Below the pieces are notes generated by a model. It was given only the letters and a program-made list of their open reading frames with translations. It ran no database searches and had not been told where the DNA came from. From Alviniconcha marisindica (lineage: Eukaryota > Mollusca > Gastropoda > Provannidae): a stretch of DNA of 64,000 nucleotides. Shown piece after piece: positions 1-10,876 of the stretch (its first letter is position 1; every line of letters begins with the position of its first letter). A program made the translations under genes and the position numbers. The stretch spans positions 367,403 through 431,402 of the forward strand of contig JABMCL010003549.1 in assembly GCA_018857735.1 (NCBI GenBank), in the 5' to 3' direction.

Positions 1-160
1 CACCCCCCCTCACTCACGCCTCCTTCCTCTTCCGTCTCTCCCCCCCCCCCCCCCCCTTCCCTTCTTCTTCCCGGTCCCCCCCACCCCCACCCCACCCCGC
101 CCTCACCCTTCTTCCCGGTCTCTCTCCAACTCGTCTTTCTCTCTCAATACACAATATAAC
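1..160. repeat. CT-rich low-complexity tract
   Basis: Almost pure C/T on the plus strand with runs of C. It is separated from the larger pyrimidine block that follows by a short mixed-composition stretch (about 145-240). No gene is visible; open frames here arise from composition. Confidence 0.8.
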
Positions 161-239
161 TTTATTGCCAAGTGTCAATACACTGATTGCACGAGCAATG
201 TTTTGTGGTGCCAGGTACACTCATCACACATTCACTCCA

Positions 240-998
240 CTCCATCCTCTCTCTCCCTTCCCCGTCTCACCCCCCCCCCCAACCCCCATTCTCTCTCCCC
301 TTCCCTTCTCTCTCCTCCCCTTCTCTCTCTCCTCCACCTTTCTCTCCCCGCCCTTTCTCCTTCTCTCTCCCGACCTTCCTCTCTCTCCCCTCACCTTCTA
401 TCCCCACCCTTCCCATCCCCCTTCTCTCTTCGCCTCCTTCCTCCTCTCTCCCCTTCTTCTCCCCACCCATTCCCCTCCCTTCTCTCCTCGCCCCTTCCTC
501 CTTCTCCTCCCGCCCATTCTCCTTCTCTCTCCCCTTCTCTCTCCCACCCCTTTACCACTTCCCCTTCTCTCTCGCCTTCCTCCTTCTCTCTCCCTTCTCT
601 CTCCCCACCCCTTCCCCTCTCCCCTCTCTCTCCTCGCTTCTCCTTCTCTCCTACCCCTTTCTCCTTCTCTCTCCCTTCTCTCTCCCCGCCCCTTCCTCCT
701 TCTCTCTCCCACCCCTACCACCTTTTCTCTCCCCACCCCCTCCCCTTCTCTCTCCCCGCCCTTCCTCCTTCTCTCTCTCCCGCCCTTCCCCTTCTCTCTC
801 CCCACCCCTCCTCCTTCTCTCTCCCCACCCCTACCCTTCTCTCTCCCGCCTCTTCCTCCTTCTCTCCCCACCCCCTCCCCTTCTCTCTCCCCGCCCCTCC
901 TCCTTCTTCTCTCCCCACCCCCTCCCCCTTCTCTCTCCCCCCCTTCCTCCTTCTCTCTCCCCGCCCCTTCCTCCTTCTCTCTCCCCTCCCCTTTCTAT
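240..998. repeat. Pyrimidine minisatellite (CTTCTCTCTCCCC-type)
   Basis: About 760 bases of degenerate tandem repeat built on TTCTCTCTCCCC alternating with CACCCC/CGCCCC and TTCCTCC. All three plus frames and several minus frames stay open because of composition (Ser/Pro/Leu or Gly/Arg/Glu only), so no protein is called. Such tracts can adopt H-DNA. Confidence 0.85.
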
Positions 999-1204
999 GT
1001 TTTCTGCTGTTTTACTGCCTTTTTTGCTGGTTGTATTCTCATAATGTGTAATAAAGTGATGTATGCATGTGTGCACCTGGCGCTGTGAACACGCTATGTT
1101 TTGCGTGGAAATTCTCACGTATAACGTTTCACTCACTCATTCATGCCATATGTATATAAATGATGCCTGTAACTTTATATTTCCTCATCATTAGCTTAGC
1201 AAGG

Positions 1205-1275
1205 ACTAGCTGTTGAACAGGTTTTTGACTGAACCTAAACTACAATCCTTGTAAAATAAAGTTTTCGAGTTCGAG
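1205..1275 (+). mobile_element. Possible retroposon 3' tail fragment
   Basis: ACTACAATCCTTGTAA followed by AATAAAG and a GAGTTCGAGTT-like end resembles a retroposon 3' terminus. A shorter diverged copy of the same words recurs at about 1531-1560 across the TG tract. Family not identified. Confidence 0.35.
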
Positions 1276-1375
1276 TTATCTCCACCTCCCCCTTCCCTCT
1301 CCTCATCCCTTCCTCTTTCTCTCTCCCCCTCCCCCTTCTCTCTCCTTCGTATTTGCTCAGTATATTCGTGTATGC

Positions 1376-1395
1376 GGGTGTGTGTGTGTGTGTGT

Positions 1396-1441
<46 letters not shown>

Positions 1442-1484
1442 GTGTGTGTGCGCGCGCGCGCGGGGTGCGTGCGTGCGTCGTTTC

Positions 1485-1515
<31 letters not shown>

Positions 1516-1520
1516 TGAAG
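1376..1520. repeat. (TG)n microsatellite with CG interruptions
   Basis: Two TG blocks are separated by GCGCGCGCG and GTGCGTGCGT. This alternating purine-pyrimidine sequence can form Z-DNA. Open frames here are artefacts. Confidence 0.9.
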
Positions 1521-2033
1521 GTTTTGCTGTACTACAATCCTTGTAATGTTTTGAGTTGTGTTTGTGTCGTTCCTTGCGTGTGTGTAGTGTCTGTGCTTCT
1601 TATGAAGTATGCAAATGAGCGCGCGCACCGCGTTAGTGTAAGCCCCACAGATTTGTTGATGTGCTAATTAACTCTGTAATGTACCTTTGTTGATGTGCTC
1701 ATTAATTGTGTATTATTCCTTGAATTGTACAATAAATTCTTCTTGTAAAGAAATTTTATTTTTGCGTCCTGTAAAATGAAAGGGTCAATTCAAGGCGAGC
1801 AAACACCTCCATTGGTCAATACACAGTAAAGACACACATTATGGTCTAACCAAGGGCAACAGCTGGTTGAAAGTTAGAAGCGCGTGGCTGTCAGCGAAAC
1901 GAATCAAGCCACAGGAAGAAACATGTGCACAAGCCAGCCCACTGTCCCGTTTGGTAAACGTAGGAGAGAAGAAAAAAATCCATAGTTTTGCTTGTTTGTC
2001 AGTGGGCGTATACAGCGTGTGATCACATCCTCC
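1520..2033. other. Intergenic sequence, nothing recognised
   Basis: Unique-looking AT-rich sequence with a near-duplicated phrase (TTGATGTGCTAATTAA and TTGATGTGCTCATTAA, about 1655-1715) and an AATAAA at about 1731. No coding similarity was recognised on either strand. Confidence 0.4.
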
Positions 2034-2295
2034 TTAACCCATTCACTGCCCCAGGCCGTAAGATTTTCCGGGCTGGAAAATGCTGACATGCAAACAAGTA
2101 TATTTGATGGTCCTATAACAAATCCACTTTCAGTACTGTGCTTTTTGATAGGGCTCATGTGAAGGGGGAAAAAGCCTTAATGATTTTGATAGGGCTCATG
2201 TGAAGGGGGAAAAAGCCTTAATGATTTCAAGTTTGGCACTTTTACTTGTCGTTTTCTGTCTTACGGAGCAGCAAGCGTGGCAGTGAAAGGGTTAA
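2034..2295. mobile_element. piggyBac-like MITE with TTAA ends
   Basis: The segment begins TTAACCCATTCACTGCC and ends with the near-perfect inverse, GGCAGTGAAAGGGTTAA. That gives 13-base terminal inverted repeats starting CCC inside TTAA on both sides. TTAA target duplication and CCC-type termini are the hallmark of piggyBac elements. At 262 bp with no ORF it is a non-autonomous MITE. Inside, a block of about 40 bp (GATAGGGCTCATGTGAAGG onward, about 2147-2226) is tandemly duplicated almost exactly, a recent change. Confidence 0.75.
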
Positions 2296-2699
2296 AGGCA
2301 CTCCGAAAACCTACTTTTATCCAACAGGAAGGGAAGACCAAAATAAAGTCTTAAGTTTAAAATGCTCCGTTGGTTTTATGTTCATTTTCAAATCTTTGTT
2401 TTCTTTGTGAAGATTAGCTGGCCTGGGTGAGCACAACGACAGTGATGTTGCTCCCAATGAAACAAAGACAAAGCATCGTTCTGCTCCCCTGGGACAATTC
2501 AATTCAAAATTCAATTCAAAATACCTTGCAATCATATCAATTAAACGGAAATTTTTCTTCGCTCACATCAGCTCTGCGACATTAGATAAAGTAGTTAAAT
2601 TAATTTAAACACATTAAAAACAGAAGGAGGTATAACACATAAAGAACAGCTGTCATAAAAAGTAAGTGACAGAGCTGAGGAGCTGTGTGAAAGTCGAGG

Positions 2700-2757
2700 T
2701 GGCCGTCCTGGGCTCCCGTCCCTAATAAGCCTACGGTTTCTGTGGACGTAAAGCAAC
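2700..2757 (+). mobile_element. SINE family A, 3' tail fragment
   Basis: CGTCCCTAATAAGCCTACGG followed by TTTCTGTGGACGTAAAGC matches the 3' tail of the complete SINE at 10877-11204. The tRNA head and body are absent, so this is a 5'-truncated copy. Confidence 0.6.
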
Positions 2758-3118
2758 ACTTCAACAACAAGGTAAGTGATAACTAATACATCTTTAACAA
2801 TCACATGCATTCCAGATGGCGTTTTAAGGTTGAAAACCGAGACATATTCCATGCCTTCAGTTCCAATATTCCATACCTTCAATTTCAAACTCACTAATTA
2901 TCCACTCATATAATTATAATTATTTTACGAGTTGAAGGCAATCACAAAAAGTCTTTATTTCAGACAGTTCCGTTGCATAATTATTCACAGTTCCACCTCT
3001 TTCTTCCTCTCCTTCGCAGCGATGCTCGGCAAGCTCCGAACTGAGCCTGACACTGAAGCACTTTTGTCTGAACAGTCCGCTCTCTTTCATACCGATTCTA
3101 AACACTTGTTTCCTCTGA

Positions 3119-3452
3119 GTAAGTAAGTATACCTGGTGCTTAATGTCCCCAGAAACCATAAGGTTTGTTAGGGACGGGGAGAAGGGGGGGGGGGGGGGGG
3201 AGGAAGGGGGTATGGGGGGGGGAGAGGGAGATTATATACCTATCGCTACACTGTCATCACCAGAATGACTTCTGCATTAAGGTGGGCAGCGATGAGAGCC
3301 ATCTTAATGTTTCGTAATTGTGAGGGACAAAGTCACAAGACGGTGTCCACAGACCACAACTTGTGAAGAGAAAGGAGAGCCGAAGCAGATTCGAACCGAG
3401 GTCCCTCTGCTTACCAGCCTAACGCCTTACCGCTAGGCCAAACCGATTCACA
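3119..3452 (-). mobile_element. tRNA-derived SINE, family A
   Basis: On the minus strand this reads the same tRNA-like head (A box TGGCCTAGCGG, B box of GGTTCGA type), body and GTCCCTAA/CTTACTTACTT tail as the copy at 10877-11204. It is flanked by an 11-base direct repeat with one mismatch (GTTTCCTCTGA at 3108-3118 and GTTTTCTCTGA at 3453-3463), a target-site duplication. A run of G near 3186 lies inside the element. Confidence 0.85.
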
Positions 3453-3639
3453 GTTTTCTCTGATTCTTCTGTAGCCCTAATATAACCGTCATGCTTGACT
3501 GGGCGTTAAAATCAGTTTCTTTCCTGCTCTTATTTCTTCAGGGGTCGGAGGATGGCTAGATGCACCAAACTATTATAATTAAGCGAGCTATGAGAAGAAA
3601 ATACGACCATAGCGGTACAGTAATTGTATCTCATATCTC

Positions 3640-3840
3640 AGATCAGCATCCAGATCTCTCCTTGATATTCCCGGGCCCAGGGATTCCAAGACAAAGCGGT
3701 ACGGCCAGCGAGCCTTCAGGTATGTCGCTCCTCCCTCTGGAATGTCCTCCCCGAAAGCATCGAGGAGAAGGACTCCATTCAGTCTTTCAGACCTTTGCTG
3801 AAAACCCATTTCTTTACCTGCGCTGGTGTGTGTGTTAAGT
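3640..3840 (+). mobile_element. LINE ORF2 3'-end remnant
   Basis: Conceptual translation gives RYGQRAFRYVAP, then after a one-base frame change LWNVLPESI and IQSFRPLLKTHFF. This is the classical C-terminal signature of CR1/L2/RTE-type LINE polyproteins (APxLWNxLP...SFKxxLKTxLF). No other part of the element is attached. A (TG)n tract follows. The frame change makes it a fossil. Confidence 0.6.
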
Positions 3841-3860
3841 GAAGTTGATGTTGCCATAAT

Positions 3861-3865
<5 letters not shown>

Positions 3866-3955
<90 letters not shown>
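3866..3955. repeat. (TG)n microsatellite
   Basis: About 45 uninterrupted TG dinucleotides directly downstream of the LINE 3' remnant. Confidence 0.95.
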
Positions 3956-3956
<1 letters not shown>

Positions 3957-4042
3957 TTCTTTTTTCTGTTATCATTATTTGTAACTCTGTATATATTTTT
4001 ACATTTAACTGCTATGTATAGTTCCACTTTTGGGAAGGGGTG

Positions 4043-4366
4043 TAAGTAAACATGGTGCTTAACGTCCACAGAAACCGTACGGCTTATTAGGGACGGGGAG
4101 AATGGGGGGAAAGGGGTATAGAGGTGGAGGGAGAAGGAAATTATATACCTATCGCTACACTGTCACCACCAGAATGACTTCTGCATTAAGATGGGCAGCG
4201 ATGAGAGCCATTTTAATGTTTCAGTAGGAAGTGACGGACAAAGTCACAAGACAGTGTCCACAAACCACAACATTTTTTGACGAGAAAGGAGAGCCGAAGC
4301 GGTATCGAACCGAGGTCCTTCCGCTTACCAGCCTAACGCCTTACCGCTAGGCCAAACCGGCTCACC
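4043..4366 (-). mobile_element. tRNA-derived SINE, family A, with perfect TSD
   Basis: Full-length minus-strand copy of the SINE at 10877-11204. The 11-base target-site duplication GGGAAGGGGTG is perfect (4032-4042 and 4367-4377), so this insertion is young. It lies immediately 3' of the SGNH-like ORF; the last residues of that open frame are translated SINE. Confidence 0.9.
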
Positions 4367-4377
4367 GGGAAGGGGTG

Positions 4378-5518
4378 GGTGGGTAGGAGCTGTTTCTACT
4401 TTTGGGTACGAGTGTCCTTTGGTAGTTTTAGCTTGCGAGAGCTTACATGTATACACTGTTTGTATCTGGCAAGGTTGCTTCACGCTGAAAGTGGGCTCCA
4501 GCAGATATACAAAGCCATAGGAAGAGCACATGCTGTTTAGCATTTGGTTGGTGTCTTCTATGGCCTGTGTATATCCACTGTTTAGAGGGAGAATGGAGGT
4601 GAAGGCTATGCAGCTTTGGGAAAAGACCCTCACCAGTTGCTTGGCTAGCGCCCGGAAGCTGACAGTGACCAGCTGCTTGTCATAGTTAGTGTCCGAGCAG
4701 TCGTTGGTGCCAATGTGGACAACACGACTAGTGTCCTCTCGGGGTGACTGGTTGGTCAGGCTAGCTGATAAATCATCGGCTGTAGCTCCTCCACTCGTTC
4801 TGACATGGATTTTGCCGTTTTGGTCCAGCTTTCGTCTGTCCACATGGCGCAGATTGGAATCACCAATTAGGCAGTCGCAATGTACTGGAACCTGTCTGGA
4901 TCTGTTCACTCGGATGTCAGGTATGGCGCTGTCGGCAGAGCTATCAGCCGCTGTTTTGTTTGTAGCTGCCTGCTTTGATTGTTCCGAGTTGAGGGTGAAA
5001 GAGTCAGTGGTTGTGTCAGTGGTGGTGGAGAGAAGGGATGTTGTACGTTTATCCGTCGGAGGGGCTTGGGGCATCGGCAGAAGGCCTGTTTGGGTCTGTC
5101 CGTCTAGTTTCTGTGCATTAGGGGAACGGCCTGTTGTGTTGTGGCACTGCATTCCGGTCTGACTATTCACAATGGGAGGAACTGAACATTTAGAGAGACG
5201 GTCTTCAAGATCCTTGATTTTCCTTGTGTTGCGCTCAAGGGAAGCTTTCCAGTCAAGGTTTTCTTGTCTCACGTCTCTCGAGTCGCTGTTCAATCCAGTC
5301 ACGACCGATTTCAGGCTGTGCGACTGTTCCACCTTAAACTGGTCGAAGAGCACGCGGAGATGAAAGTGTGCAGATGAAAGTGTCCGAACGGCACTCATCC
5401 GTAGAATGATCAGACGAATGAGATGTAATGGCAACAGCTGCAGCAGAGACACGATCGACTGAAGTGTTGGCCGCGTCAGCAACCGAGGGAGAGTCTGTTG
5501 TGATGGAAACAGCTGCAC
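4378..5518 (-). pseudogene. SGNH/GDSL-hydrolase-like ORF, probably from a retroelement ORF1
   Basis: The minus-strand frame carries a predicted coiled-coil stretch (around 5150-5330), then an SGNH-type domain. That domain has block I LIGDSNLRHV with the nucleophile Ser, block III HIGTNDCSD, and a TSILPLN strand typical of the fold. The C-terminal Asp-x-x-His block is not visible: the frame ends in sequence next to the SINE, so the domain looks truncated. Coiled coil plus SGNH esterase is known from ORF1 proteins of CR1-like retrotransposons and from many lineage-specific invertebrate families. Which of these it is cannot be decided here. The frame used upstream (5334-5957) is offset by one base, suggesting a frameshift or an intron near 5360-5400. 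Function untested. Confidence 0.55.
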
Positions 5519-5957
5519 CGTCTCTCGGTGTTCTTACTGGAGTGTTGTCGTTGTCGATGGAGAGGTTGGATGCGTCGGCAGTGATGGAAGCCGCCGGGTC
5601 TGAGAACCCTCGAGACTCAGCAGCAATGGCAGTATAACCACCGACAGAGATGGCGTTGTCGCTGTCGTCAGTGGGGATGGGCGTGCTGGTGGTGATGACA
5701 GCTGCCGGGTCTGAGAACCCTCGAGACTCAGCAGCAATGGCAGTATCACCACCGACAGAGATGGCGTTGTCGCTGTCGTCAGTGGGGATGGGCGTGCTGG
5801 TGGTGATGACAGCTACTGGGGCTGTGGCAGTATAACCACCGGCAGAGATGGCGTCGCTGTCGTCAGTGAGGATGGGCGTGCTGGTGGTGATGACAGCTGC
5901 CGGGTCTGATAACCCTAGAGACCCAGCAGTGCGAGCATCATCACCACCAAATGACAC
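5400..5957 (-). repeat. 111-bp in-frame minisatellite encoding Thr/Asp/Ser-rich repeats
   Basis: Units of about 111 bp, with one shorter unit, translate on the minus strand as repeats containing VITTSTPIPTDDSD and AISVGG. The frame stays open for about 200 codons. Because 111 is a multiple of three the repeat stays in frame, so it may be the low-complexity N-terminal part of the SGNH-like ORF, or simply an open minisatellite. Confidence 0.6.
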
Positions 5958-6205
5958 GGTGTTGTCGCTGTCGTCGAGACGATGGGTGTTCCAGCAGTGG
6001 TGGCATCAGCCGATGGGACCACCTCACTGCTGACGAACATGGTTTTGTCGCTGTCATCGAGACGATGGGTGTTCCAGCAGTGGTGGCATCAGCCGATGGG
6101 ACCACCTCACTGCTGACGGACATGGTTTTGTCGCTGTCGTCGAGACGATGGGTGTTCCAGCAGTGGTGGCATCAGCCGATGGGACCACCTCACTGCTGAC
6201 GGACG
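5958..6205. repeat. 84-bp minisatellite (about 2.9 copies)
   Basis: Near-identical units of about 84 bp, each containing GGTGTTCCAGCAGTGGTGGC and a GCTGACGGACATGGTTTTG-like end. They share the TTGTCGCTGTCGTC motif with the adjacent 111-bp units, so both arrays probably have a common ancestor. Confidence 0.8.
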
Positions 6206-6232
6206 CGGGTCAGTGTAGGAGTATGCGTGTGA

Positions 6233-6392
<160 letters not shown>

Positions 6393-6782
6393 CAAGCACA
6401 TCATTGTGGGGCATTTATTCAGAAACATTCATCCATCGTTACAATATTCCTCTCACTCACGCATTCACGTCTTTGTATGCTGTTTTTTCCCCCCATCACA
6501 TGCACATCTTGCACTATGCCTCCTCCCCTTGGTTACAGTGTGCACAATTCTCGTTTTTAAGCTATTCACAATAATTATTAAACATTTCGGAGCCGGAGCT
6601 GATTTTCAAATATGATGGACAATGGAAAGAAGGCGTTAGTTTTTTTGTACATATTTATACACATTTTCGCTATTAATATAACATGATTTATTCGTTTAGT
6701 TTTGACCTTCCCGTAGTTATGCTGTTTTATTCCGAACAAAACACGGGATCAACAGTTAAATGGGTCTGAATGTCAAAAATAA

Positions 6783-7275
6783 TTAGAATATATTGTTAAT
6801 GTAATTCCAAAATTTCTTAATCGTCGGACAGTCGAAAAAAGAGTGTTCAATGTAATCTACTACATCGTTACAATATGAGCACATCCGATCAGCTCTCACT
6901 TTCATCTTGCACAGTAATATATTTGTGGGATAAATAGTATGCAGAATTTTCCACTGTAGAACCCGTAGCCTTGTTTCTTTCGTTACTAATGATGGTACTG
7001 ACCATATGTGTTCGTCTATTTCGAATCCAAACTTCCTGATCCAGAAACCATTTGCGCACGGAACAGAGTCGTGCATAAAAATTAGCGCCGTTCTAAAGTC
7101 TTTCGCTGTGTTTATTTTTCTGTTACAGAAAAGTGGCCGGTCTGACAACTCGGGGTCTGCTGTATCACAAACATTATGACTGCGTACAAACGTGTCAACA
7201 GCCGCTCTCACGACATTATATTCAAGAATTCGGCTGGGAGAGTTCCCTGTTTTGTTACATATGTCCTGACCAATC
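6783..7275 (-). mobile_element. LINE ORF2 C-terminal remnant (zf-RVT-like)
   Basis: The minus-strand frame contains WKILHTIYPTN, LLCKMKV, then CSYCND and IEHSFFDCPTIKKFW. This is the CxxC...H...C zinc-binding C-terminus that follows reverse transcriptase in CR1/L2-like LINEs. Only the last 165 or so residues survive. The similarity stops near 7275, where an oppositely oriented reverse-transcriptase remnant begins. Confidence 0.7.
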
Positions 7276-8275
7276 GCTCTGACCTCCGTGGTCATGAAAG
7301 TGTTCGAGCGCCTGGTTCTCAGGTCCCTCAAGGCAGCCACTGATCACCAGCTGGACCCGCACCAGTTCGCCTACCGGGCCAACAGATCCGTCGATGATGC
7401 TGTCGCGCTTGCCCTGCATCACATTCTGCAGCACCTCGGGACCTCCGGCACATATGCCAGGGTGCTGTTCGTGGATTTCAGTTCAGCGTTCAACACGATC
7501 ATCCCACGGAAGCTGTTTAACAAACTGATCCACATGGGCGTCGAGAGGTCTCTGTGCATGTGGATTGTGGACTTCCTCCAGGACAGGCCCCAGTCAGTGA
7601 CAATCGGCAAGCAGACCTCCAAGGAGATCACCGTCAACGTCGGTGCCCCTCAGGGGTGTGTGCTTTCACCTTTGCTATTCTCGCTGTTCACAAATGACAG
7701 CGTGTCATCAGAGCCCTCTGTAGTCATGATTAAGTTTTCAGATGACACTACACTGGAGGGTCTGATCCACAACTCTGATGAGTCAGCCGACCGGGGTGAA
7801 GTTGAGAGGCTGGCTGGCTGGTGCTCTGAGAATGACTTGGAGTTAAATGTGTCCAAAACGAAAGAAATGGTGTTTGATGTTAGGAAGAGGAAAACGCCTC
7901 TTGTACCACTCACTATCGCTGGTGAGGTAGTCGAAGAAGTAAAATCATTCAAATTTCTTGGCACAACCATCTCCTCAGACCTAAAATGGGACGAGAATTT
8001 TAGTTCCGCCATCAAGAAAGCCCACCAGCGACTTTTCTTCCTGAGACAGCTAAAGAAATTCAAAGTCAGTCATTCCATACTGACTCAGTTATATCGCGCT
8101 GCAATTGAGACATTCTGACATTTTCCATCACTGTCTGGTACAGCAGCGCGTGTCAGAAGGACAAAGATCAACTAGAGAGGACAGTTCGAACAGCCTCTAA
8201 AATCATAGGCAATGACATGAAACCAATTGCCTCCATTCACTCCCTGCGATCAGACCGCAAAGTGATGGCCATAGT
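7265..8275 (+). mobile_element. LINE reverse transcriptase remnant (Rex1/CR1-like)
   Basis: Plus-strand translation shows reverse-transcriptase blocks in order: PIALTSVVMKVFERLV, QFAYRANRS, VDFSSAFNTI (first catalytic Asp region), GAPQGCVLSPLLFSLF, the active-site motif KFSDDT (FSDD instead of the usual YADD/FADD), LELNVSKTKEM and KFLGTTISSDLKW. After a stop at about 8116 the adjacent frame continues with TFSITVWYSSA and ERTVRTASKIIG, the usual tail of these ORFs, so at least one frameshift is present. A TGA precedes PIALT. The endonuclease and N-terminus are absent. It is a dead, 5'-truncated copy. Confidence 0.85.
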
Positions 8276-8379
8276 TCGATTTGTACTTTGAACTGTGTTT
8301 GATAAATCGTTTGAACGATCGAGCTTTGGAATTGGTCCTATGGTTGTCATACAAACTTCATTTGCAACAGACACAGCAA

Positions 8380-9925
8380 CAGGAGGCGAGAGTAAGGGGT
8401 TTCGCTGTCCCAGACACAGCAACAGACACAGCAACAAGAGGCGTGAGAGAGGGGTTTCGCTGTCCCAGACACAGCAACAGGAGGCGTGAGAGACGGGTTT
8501 CGCTGTCCCAGACACAGCAACAGGAGGCGTGAGAGACGGGTTTCGCTGTCCCAGACACAGCAACAGGAGGCGTGAGAGACGGGTTTCGCTGTCCCAGACA
8601 CAGCAACAGGAGGCGTGAGAGACGGGTTTCGCTGTCCCAGACACAGCAACAGGAGGCGTGAGTGAGGGGTTTCGCTGTCCCAGACACAGCAACAGGAGGC
8701 GTGAGTAAGGGGTTTCGCTGTCCCAGACACAGCAACAGACACAGTAACAAGAGGCGTGAGTGAGGGGTTTCGCTGTCCCAGACACAGCAACAGGAGGCGT
8801 GAGTGAGGGGTTTCGCTGTCCCAGACACAGCAACAGACACAGCAACAAGAGGCGTGAGTAAGGGGTTTCGCTGTCCCAGACACAGCAACAGGAGGCGTGA
8901 GTGAGGGGTTTCGCTGTCCCAGACACAGCAACAGGAGGCGTGAGTGAGGGGTTTCGCTGTCCCAGACACAGCAACAGGAGGCGTGAGAGAGGGGTTTCGC
9001 TGTCCCAGACACAGCAACAGGAGGCGTGAGTGAGGGGTTTCGCTGTCCCAGACACAGCAACAGGAGGCGTGAGTGAGGGGTTTCGCTGTCCCAGACACAG
9101 CAACAGACACAGCAACAAGAGGCGTGAGTGAGGGGTTTCGCTGTCCCAGACACAGCAACAGGAGGCGTGAGAGAGGGGTTTCGCTGTCCCAGACACAGCA
9201 ACAGGCACAGCAACAAGAGGCGTGAGTGAGGGGTTTCGCTGTCCCAGACACAGCAACAGGAGGCGTGAGTGAGGGGTTTCGCTGTCCCAGACACAGCAAC
9301 AGGAGGCGTGAGTGAGGGGTTTCGCTGTCCCAGACACAGCAACAGGAGGCGTGAGAGAGGGGTTTCGCTGTCCCAGACACAGCAACAGGAGGCGTGAGTG
9401 AGGGGTTTCGCTGTCCCAGACACAGCAACAGACACAGCAACAAGAGGCGTGAGTGAGGGGTTTCGCTGTCCCAGACACAGCAACAGGAGGCGTGAGAGAG
9501 GGGTTTCGCTGTCCCAGACACAGCAACAGACACAGCAACAAGAGGCGTGAGTGAGGGGTTTCGCTGTCCCAGACACAGCAACAGGAGGCGTGAGAGAGGG
9601 GTTTCGCTGTCCCAGACACAGCAACAGGCACAGCAACAAGAGGCGTGAGTGAGGGGTTTCGCTGTCCCAGACACAGCAACAGGAGGCGTGAGTGAGGGGT
9701 TTCGCTGTCCCGGACACAGCAACAGGAGGCGTGAGAGAGGGGTTTCGCTGTCCCAGACACAGCAACAGGAGGCGTGAGTGAGGGGTTTCGCTGTCCCAGA
9801 CACAGCAACAGGAGGCGTGAGTAAGGGGTTTCGCTGTCCCAGACACAGCAACAGGAGGCGTGAGTGAGGGGTTTCGCTGTCCCAGACACAGCAACAGGAG
9901 GCGTGAGTAAGGGGTTTCGCTGTCC
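8380..9925. repeat. 43-bp minisatellite with a 55-bp variant
   Basis: About 35 units with period 43, containing GGGGTTTCGCTGTCCCAGAC and AACAGGAGGCGTGAG. Roughly eight units carry an extra 12 bases (a second CAGACACAGCAA), giving 55. Since 43 is not divisible by three, successive units shift frame, yet no minus-frame stop occurs. That creates three overlapping spurious frames of over 500 codons. The array starts about 100 bp after the reverse-transcriptase remnant and may have grown from that element's 3' end. Confidence 0.95.
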
Positions 9926-10091
9926 CACATACATCGCCAGGTGGCGGTAAGAGTTGGCTGTATCGACCACTTGCCACATTGGAAGACAATTAACGAAATG
10001 TAACACGCGCTGTTGCTTGCACTGGCTTTTAGCCAACTGTGGCACGCCGTTACATCCCGTTACGCCAGCCGGCGTCTGTAGAACTCTTTGT

Positions 10092-10126
10092 GTGTGCGTG
10101 CGTGCGTGCGTACGTGCGTGCGTGCT

Positions 10127-10188
<62 letters not shown>

Positions 10189-10191
10189 GTG

Positions 10192-10235
<44 letters not shown>

Positions 10236-10255
10236 TGTGTGTGTGTGTGTGACTA

Positions 10256-10256
<1 letters not shown>
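10092..10256. repeat. (TG)n microsatellite
   Basis: GTGC and TG repeats, interrupted once by TGTGTTGTG and once by TATG. Confidence 0.95.
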
Positions 10257-10257
<1 letters not shown>

Positions 10258-10310
<53 letters not shown>

Positions 10311-10311
10311 G

Positions 10312-10351
<40 letters not shown>
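10258..10351. repeat. (GA)n microsatellite
   Basis: GA dinucleotides with short GGAGAG and GAAAAGA interruptions, directly adjoining the TG block. Confidence 0.95.
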
Positions 10352-10408
10352 CCCGTTACAAAGTAGTACAAACAAATATTCACTCTCAGTTTACACGCTT
10401 CCATGCAC

Positions 10409-10622
<214 letters not shown>

Positions 10623-10674
10623 CGTGCGTACGTGTCCACACCCACGCTTACACTGTCCGACATTCATATGGTGA

Positions 10675-10863
10675 TCAGGTTCTCTCTGCGTTTGATCGAA
10701 AAAATATACATTTTGATAAGCTTAAAAGAATGTCACTGGCTGAACAAAGGATTTGTATATACTGCTCCTTCTGTAAGCCAGTTCGTTCTGTTGTTTCGAA
10801 AGAGAATTTTGTTCTCAAGTCTGTCTGTCTTCGGTCGATGTAGTACAAAAGGGTCAACCGCGT
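10675..10863 (-). mobile_element. LINE C-terminal remnant, 3' part (interrupted by SINE)
   Basis: Minus-strand frames contain ILLSLSKCIFF, resembling the extreme C-terminus of the LINE polyprotein whose more N-terminal part lies at 11218-11650. The two halves are separated only by a SINE with target-site duplication. Confidence 0.45.
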
Positions 10864-10876
10864 TGGTCTAAAGCGG

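Noticed and set aside
165..1088. Three overlapping plus-strand frames of 280-307 codons and a minus frame of 157 codons
   Set aside because: Open only because the sequence is almost pure C/T; the products are Ser/Pro/Leu or Gly/Arg/Glu strings and all frames are open at once.
8237..10045. Minus-strand frames of 527-602 codons
   Set aside because: Translations of a 43-bp minisatellite cycling through three frames; no start context and no domain.
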